This document shows, piece after piece, positions 59,869 through 64,000 of a DNA stretch of 64,000 nucleotides (its first letter is position 1; every line of letters begins with the position of its first letter). Origin of the DNA: Actinocatenispora sp036503555 (GTDB lineage Bacteria > Actinomycetota > Actinomycetes > Mycobacteriales > Micromonosporaceae); assembly GCA_036503555.1 (NCBI GenBank), contig DASXWQ010000059.1:1-64000 (forward strand), given 5' to 3'. A model generated the notes under the pieces. That model was given only the letters and a program-made list of their open reading frames with translations, was not told the DNA's origin and ran no database searches. Made by a program: the position numbers and the translations under genes.

Positions 59869-60525
59869 TCAGTCGGCGAGCGACTCGACGTGCGCCAGGT
59901 ACGACCGGCGGGCGGCGGCCACGTGCGCGACCGCCAGCGCGTACGCCGACTCCTCGTCGCCGGCCGCGATGGCGGCGAACAGCTTCTCGTGCTCGCTCAG
60001 CGAGTCGCCCGCCCGCGTGTACGCGGTCTGTAGGAAGACCCACTGCGCCCGGTGCAGCAGCGGCCCCACCATCTGGTGCAGGTGGTCGTTGCCGGACGCG
60101 GCCGCGACCTCGGTGTGGAACCGGGTGTTCAGGTCGGCGACCGCGCCGACCTGGTCCGCTGCCCGTTGCTCGTCGAGCACGGCGCGCAGCCGGGCCAGTG
60201 CCGCGTCGTCCGCGCGGCGGGCCGCCAGGCGCGCGGCCAGGCCCTCCAGCGCGACACGTACCTCGAACAGCTCCTCGGCGTGCGCCGGCCGGGGGCGCGC
60301 GACCGCCGCACCGCGACGCGGCGCCACCTCGACCAGACCCTCGGTGGCGAGCACCCGGATCGCCTCGCGTACCGGATTGCGGGACACGCCGAGATCCTCG
60401 GCGAGACGGTCCTCGACCAGCCTGTCGCCGGGTGGCAGCGCGCCGGTCAGGATCCGGCGGCGGATCTCGTCGGTGACGAGATCGCGCAGCGGTACATGGG
60501 ACGAACCCAGCGTGTGCTCGGACAT
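59869..60525 (-). CDS. GntR-family regulator, FCD subfamily
   Basis: A 218-residue repressor. The winged helix is LRDLVTDEIRRRILTGALPPGDRLVEDRLAEDLGVSRNPVREAIRVLATEGLVEV and the FCD effector domain covers about 85-215. Its metal/ligand-type residues are Asp in ADLNTRFH, His in the same segment, and further His near the end. I take the ATG at 60525; an ATG three codons earlier (60534) lies inside the predicted operator. It sits directly upstream of, and codirectional with, the peptide-importer operon, which it probably controls. Confidence 0.9.
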   Translation of the reverse strand: MSEHTLGSSHVPLRDLVTDEIRRRILTGALPPGDRLVEDRLAEDLGVSRNPVREAIRVLATEGLVEVAPRRGAAVARPRPAHAEELFEVRVALEGLAARLAARRADDAALARLRAVLDEQRAADQVGAVADLNTRFHTEVAAASGNDHLHQMVGPLLHRAQWVFLQTAYTRAGDSLSEHEKLFAAIAAGDEESAYALAVAHVAAARRSYLAHVESLAD

Positions 60526-60529
60526 GATC

Positions 60530-60544
60530 TGCATACGGTATGCA
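60530..60544. promoter_or_regulatory. Autoregulatory operator of the FCD-GntR gene
   Basis: TGCATAC-G-GTATGCA, perfect 7-bp arms, lies directly before the start codon. On the minus strand it contains a -10-like TACCGT, so a bound repressor would cover the promoter of a leaderless or very short-leader transcript. Confidence 0.6.
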
Positions 60545-60649
60545 ATCCGCGCCACCCGCGGGCAATCCGTCCGCCATGTGGACGGCCCCGCCGACCCGCG
60601 CGCGGTGCACGCGGGTGCGCGGCCAGCGAGCGCACGGTACCCGGGCCGA

Positions 60650-60775
60650 TGCGTTACGGTCATCGCTGGACCGTGACGCAGCGAAGCCGGTGCGAACCCG
60701 GCGCTGTCCCGCAACTGTGATGCCCGACCCCACGGTCGGGCGAGCCAGGTCGCCTACGTCACGGGTCGCGACACC
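60650..60775 (+). ncRNA. Cobalamin riboswitch
   Basis: The conserved core is present: a 5' hairpin (GCGT...GACCGT/ACGC near 60651-60679), GCCGGTGCGAACCCGGC, GCTGTCCCGCAACTGTGA (60703-60720), a variable hairpin CCCGACC...GGTCGGG, and the B12 box GCCAGGTCGCC (60743-60753). It lies upstream of btuF. It should sense adenosyl- or aqua-cobalamin and lower importer expression when B12 is plentiful. Ends are approximate. Confidence 0.93.
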
Positions 60776-60809
60776 GCGCTTGCGAGGAACGGGCGCCCCG
60801 CGGACAGAG

Positions 60810-60847
60810 CCTCCTGTCGGCGACAGCCGTTCCCGACCGACAGGAGG
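60810..60847 (+). promoter_or_regulatory. SD-sequestering hairpin of the B12 riboswitch
   Basis: CCTCCTGTCGG (60810-60820) and CCGACAGGAGG (60837-60847) pair perfectly over 11 bp around a 16-base loop. The second arm contains the AGGAGG ribosome-binding site of btuF, four bases before the ATG, so the closed form blocks initiation. This is the expression platform. Confidence 0.85.
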
Positions 60848-60851
60848 ACAC

Positions 60852-61799
60852 ATGGCACACCCCCACGCCCGCCGCAGATGGCTGGTGCCCGCAGTCGCCG
60901 CCCTGGCCGCCGCGACCGTCGCGCTCGCCGGATGCGGTTCGTCCGGCGGGAAGACCGGCAGCTCGGCCACGCCGAAGGCGGCCGGCTCGTACCCGGTGAC
61001 GGTCGGCTCCGCCACCCTCGACAAGGCGCCGAAGACCATCGTCTCGCTGTCCCCGACCACCACCGAGATGCTGTACGCGATCGGCGCCGGCACCCAGGTC
61101 AAGGCCGTCGACGACCAGTCGAGCTACCCGGCGAAGGCGCCGCGTACCAAGCTGTCCGGCTTCAAGCCGAACGTCGAGGCGATCGCCGGGTACGACCCGG
61201 ACCTGGTCGTCCTGTCGTACGACACGAACAACGTGGTCAGCGGCCTGACGAAGCTGAAGATCCCGGTGTACGTGGCGCCGGCCGCGACGAAGCTCTCCGA
61301 CAGCTACCGCGAGATCGCCGACCTGGGCACGCTCACCGGCCACGGGGACGCGGCGACGAAGACCGTCGCGCAGATGAAGTCCGGCATCGCGAAGGCCGAG
61401 CAGGGCCTGCCGAAGCGCGCCGCGAAGCTCACCTACTACTACGAGCTGGACCCGCAGCTGCACAGCGCCACGTCGAGCACGTTCGTCGGCGCGCTGCTCG
61501 CGCCGCTCGGACTGACCAACATCGCCGACAAGGCGGACAAGGGCGGCACCGGCTACCCGCAGCTGTCCAAGGAGTACCTGGTGAGCGCGAACCCCGACCT
61601 GGTGTTCCTCGCCGACACCAAGTGCTGCGCGCAGAACGCCGCCGCCGTCGGCAAGCGGCCCGGCTGGGCCACCGTCGCCGCGGTCAAGGACAAGCACGTG
61701 TACCCGCTCGACGACGACGTCGCGTCCCGCTGGGGCCCGCGCGTCGTCTCGCTCGTCCAGGCCGCCGCGAACGCGGTCGAGGCGGTCCCCGCGCAGTGA
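60852..61799 (+). CDS. btuF: Vitamin B12 ABC transporter substrate-binding lipoprotein
   Basis: A 315-residue lipoprotein (lipobox region ATVALAGCGSS) of the BtuF/FhuD-type helical-backbone class. Signatures are IVSLSPTTTEMLYAIGAGTQVKAVDDQS, FKPNVEAIAGYDPDLVVLS and NPDLVFLADT with a CC pair. The riboswitch in front makes cobalamin the very likely ligand. The CAGGAGGACAC ribosome-binding site is sequestered by the upstream hairpin. It overlaps the permease by 4 bp (GTGA). Confidence 0.93.
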   Translation: MAHPHARRRWLVPAVAALAAATVALAGCGSSGGKTGSSATPKAAGSYPVTVGSATLDKAPKTIVSLSPTTTEMLYAIGAGTQVKAVDDQSSYPAKAPRTKLSGFKPNVEAIAGYDPDLVVLSYDTNNVVSGLTKLKIPVYVAPAATKLSDSYREIADLGTLTGHGDAATKTVAQMKSGIAKAEQGLPKRAAKLTYYYELDPQLHSATSSTFVGALLAPLGLTNIADKADKGGTGYPQLSKEYLVSANPDLVFLADTKCCAQNAAAVGKRPGWATVAAVKDKHVYPLDDDVASRWGPRVVSLVQAAANAVEAVPAQ

Positions 61800-62830
61800 C
61801 GAGTCGGCTGCGGCCCCGGTGGGTGCTGGCCGGGCTGGCCGCGGTACTGGTGGCGCTCGTCGCCGGTCTCGCGTTCGGCCCGGTCCGGCTGGCACCCCTG
61901 GACGTGGTGACGGACCTGCTGCACCACGTACCGGGGCTGCGGGTGCCGACGGGGATGGCGCCGCGCGACGACGCCATCCTCACCGAGCTGCGGCTGCCGC
62001 GGGTGGTCCTGGGGTTGCTGGTCGGCGCGATGCTGTCGCTGGCCGGCGGCGCGTACCAGGGGGTGTTCCGGAACCGGCTGGCCGACCCGTACATGCTCGG
62101 GGTGGCGGCGGGGGCCGGGCTCGGCGCGACCGCGATGCTCATCTTCGGGCCGGACAACGCGCTCAGCTCCCCGGTGCTCGTACCGCTCGCCGCGTTCGGT
62201 GGCGCGCTGGTCGCCGTCGCCGCCACGTACCTGCTGGGGATGGCCGGCGCGCGGGACCGCACGACCGCGACGCTGCTGCTGGCCGGCGTCGCGGTGTCCG
62301 CGTTCTGCACCGCCGTGCAGACGTTCCTGCTCCAGCAGCACACCGACGAGATCCAGGAGGTGTACTCCTGGATCCTCGGCCGGCTCACCACCTCCGGCTG
62401 GCACGAGACGCTGATCCTCCTGCCGTACGCGGTGGTCACCGCGGCGGTCGTGCTGTCGCAGCGCCGGGCGCTCGACGTGCTGAGCGTCGGCGACGAGGAG
62501 GCCGAGAGCCTGGGCCTGCACCCCCGCCGGGTACGCCTGGTGCTGGTGGTCGCCGCCGCGCTCGGCGCCGCCGCCGCGGTGTCGGTCAGCGGCCTGATCG
62601 GCTTCGTCGGCATCATCGTCCCGCACGCCGTACGCCTGCTCGCCGGCCCGAGCTACCGGGTGATCCTGCCGCTGTCGCTGCTGTTCGGCGGCGCGTTCCT
62701 GGCGTTGGCCGACCTGCTCGCCCGTACCGTCATGTCGCCGGCGGAGATCCCGATCGGCGTGGTGACGGCGTTTTTCGGCGCGCCGTTCTTCGTCCTCGTC
62801 CTGCGTACGACCCGGCGGGCCGAGCCGTGA
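61796..62830 (+). CDS. btuC: Vitamin B12 ABC transporter permease
   Basis: A 344-residue FecCD/BtuC-family permease with about ten membrane helices. Diagnostic segments are LRLPRVVLGLLVGAMLSLAGGAYQGVFRNRLADPYMLGVAAGAGLGA and GLIGFVGIIVPHAVRLLAGPSYR. The GTG start overlaps the btuF stop; the 3' end overlaps the ATPase start by GTGA, so the three genes are strictly coupled. Confidence 0.94.
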   Translation: MTSRLRPRWVLAGLAAVLVALVAGLAFGPVRLAPLDVVTDLLHHVPGLRVPTGMAPRDDAILTELRLPRVVLGLLVGAMLSLAGGAYQGVFRNRLADPYMLGVAAGAGLGATAMLIFGPDNALSSPVLVPLAAFGGALVAVAATYLLGMAGARDRTTATLLLAGVAVSAFCTAVQTFLLQQHTDEIQEVYSWILGRLTTSGWHETLILLPYAVVTAAVVLSQRRALDVLSVGDEEAESLGLHPRRVRLVLVVAAALGAAAAVSVSGLIGFVGIIVPHAVRLLAGPSYRVILPLSLLFGGAFLALADLLARTVMSPAEIPIGVVTAFFGAPFFVLVLRTTRRAEP

Positions 62831-63612
62831 CCGGGGCGCTGCTGACCGCGCGGTCCGTCGGCGTACGGATCGGTGCCGCGACGCTGCTCGCCGACGTCGA
62901 CGTGGACGTACCCGAGGGCGGGTGGCTGACGATCATCGGGCCGAACGGCGCCGGCAAGTCGACGCTGCTGCGCGCCCTCGCCGGCCTGCTCCCGCACGAC
63001 GGTACGGTCACCGTCGCCGGCCAGCCCACCGCCCGCCTGCACCGGCGCGAGCGGGCCCGGCTGATCGCCCTCGTCCCGCAGAACCCCGTGGTACCACCGG
63101 GAATGTCGGTGCTCGACTACACGCTGCTGGGCCGGACGCCCTACATCGCGCCGCTCGCCGTGGAGGGTGCGAGCGACCTCGCCGCCGCCCGGGACGTCCT
63201 CGACCGGCTCGACCTGTCCGGGTTCGCGGACCGCACGCTCGACACGCTGTCCGGCGGCGAACGCCAGCGGGTGTACCTGGCGCGCGCGCTCGCCCAGGGC
63301 GCCCGGCTGCTGCTGCTCGACGAGCCGACGAGCGCCCTGGACATCGGGCACCAGCAGGACGTGCTCGACCTCGTCGACGAACTGCGTACCGCCGACGGCG
63401 CGCCGCTCACCGTCGTCGCCACCATGCACGACCTGTCCGTCGCCGGCGAGTACGCCGAGGAGATCCTGCTGCTCGACGCCGGCCGCGTCGTCGCCACCGG
63501 TACGCCCGCCGAGGTGCTCACCGAGGACCTGCTGTCCCGCCACTACCGCGCCCGGGTGCGGGTCGTCCCCGGCGAGCGCGGCCCCCTCGTCGTCCCGGTA
63601 CGCCGGCGCTGA
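62827..63612 (+). CDS. btuD: Vitamin B12 ABC transporter ATP-binding protein
   Basis: A 261-residue ATPase of the siderophore/B12 class: Walker A GPNGAGKST, Q-loop VPQNPVVPPG, signature LSGGERQRVYLARALAQ, Walker B LLLDEPTSALD and H-loop TMHDLS. GTG start, overlapping the permease. Last gene of the riboswitch-controlled operon. Confidence 0.95.
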   Translation: MTGALLTARSVGVRIGAATLLADVDVDVPEGGWLTIIGPNGAGKSTLLRALAGLLPHDGTVTVAGQPTARLHRRERARLIALVPQNPVVPPGMSVLDYTLLGRTPYIAPLAVEGASDLAAARDVLDRLDLSGFADRTLDTLSGGERQRVYLARALAQGARLLLLDEPTSALDIGHQQDVLDLVDELRTADGAPLTVVATMHDLSVAGEYAEEILLLDAGRVVATGTPAEVLTEDLLSRHYRARVRVVPGERGPLVVPVRRR

Positions 63613-63740
63613 CCTGCGCGAACGTGCGCCGGCTCACGGTCGTACGGCGAAACCGCGTGCTGGCACGAAACGTGGATTCGCGGTACGGGCCACCGGCGAA
63701 CGATGGGGGCACACCGGATGAACGACGAGCGAGGTGCACG

Positions 63741-63890
63741 ATGACCGCCCAGCAGACGAAGACCGCGTCCAGGAACCGCAGCACCCGGATGGCGCCCGCG
63801 GCACCACACCACCGCGGCGGCACCGCCGCCACTCCGTACGCGTCGCGTCGCTCCCTGGAGTTCTCCGCGGGCGGCTTCATCTGGCGCTGA
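63741..63890 (+). CDS. Unexplained 49-residue peptide downstream of btuD
   Basis: The peptide begins MTAQQTKTASRNRSTRMAPA and ends SLEFSAGGFIWR. It is basic, with a polar Thr/Ser/Arg N-terminal part and a hydrophobic C-terminal ending. The ATG overlaps (ATGA) the stop of an 8-codon open frame at 63718-63744 (MNDERGAR), and GAGCGAGG lies upstream. It begins 128 bp after btuD. A leader-plus-core layout like a ribosomally made peptide precursor is conceivable, but no modification gene is visible before the window ends. The final 110 bp show no gene. Confidence 0.4.
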   Translation: MTAQQTKTASRNRSTRMAPAAPHHRGGTAATPYASRRSLEFSAGGFIWR

Positions 63891-64000
63891 CCCGCGTCGC
63901 GACACCCTCGCGTGCCGGCGGCTCCGCGCCCGCCACGCGCGAAGCCCCGCGTTCCGGCGGCGTCGTGGCGCGGCCCGGTCACGTTTTCGGGTGCCGTCTC

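Overview
The window is a very GC-rich actinobacterial chromosome segment. Gene order (clpC, mutY, disA, radA, lpqE, carD, ispD, ispF), frequent GTG starts, many leaderless promoters, no sign of glutathione biosynthesis and a type III polyketide/UbiA cluster all fit a filamentous actinobacterium. Micromonosporaceae is my best guess (inference; there is no rRNA gene here to confirm it).

Layout. 0-15.6 kb is core housekeeping DNA: the 3' part of clpC, mutY, a membrane-anchored protein, disA, radA and lpqE, then carD, ispD, ispF and a TPR protein. This is the block known from Mycobacterium (Rv3581c to Rv3596c), but a small biosynthetic cluster sits between lpqE and carD: a UbiA prenyltransferase, a methyltransferase, an acyl-CoA dehydrogenase-like flavoprotein and a type III polyketide synthase. 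15.6-19.0 kb and 30.4-34.3 kb together encode tyrosine catabolism: an aromatic aminotransferase (pat/hisC), hpd with a divergent Lrp-type regulator, then hmgA, an unrecognised partner gene and fahA. Between them lie a secreted tandem RNase Sa-type protein with one dead domain, a secreted Cys-rich protein, a GntR-controlled operon (two FAD amine oxidases plus a polar amino-acid ABC importer), and an SDR/P450 pair facing an unusual fused regulator.

34.3-37.5 kb holds an RHH/Doc toxin-antitoxin pair, a small HTH plus Clp-N-domain module under a leaderless promoter framed by two dyads, a Cds1-like PLP enzyme and a glycolipid-binding-domain protein. 37.6-50.6 kb is dominated by cell-envelope and secreted proteins: a 1191-residue zinc-ribbon Pro/Gln-rich tail-anchored protein, NlpC/P60, an amidase with PG-binding domains, a C39-like protease and a CAP-domain protein. 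Among them are arylamine N-acetyltransferase, a radical-SAM-like protein without its cluster motif, and small membrane proteins. 50.7-52.4 kb is an eroded accessory patch with a frameshifted flavoprotein.

52.5-60.5 kb is an FCD-GntR-controlled oligopeptide ABC importer with a gamma-glutamyltransferase, plausibly a gamma-glutamyl-peptide or glutathione scavenging operon. 60.6-63.6 kb is a cobalamin-riboswitch-controlled B12 importer (btuFCD). Its Shine-Dalgarno sequence lies inside a perfect 11-bp hairpin. It is followed by an unexplained 49-residue peptide gene.

Most convincing items for a second look: the HTH/Clp_N module with its architecturally tight promoter, the RNase Sa tandem with a pseudo-enzyme domain, the repeated TCCACWGTGGA motif, the paired DnaA boxes beside disA, and the SD-sequestering B12 hairpin.
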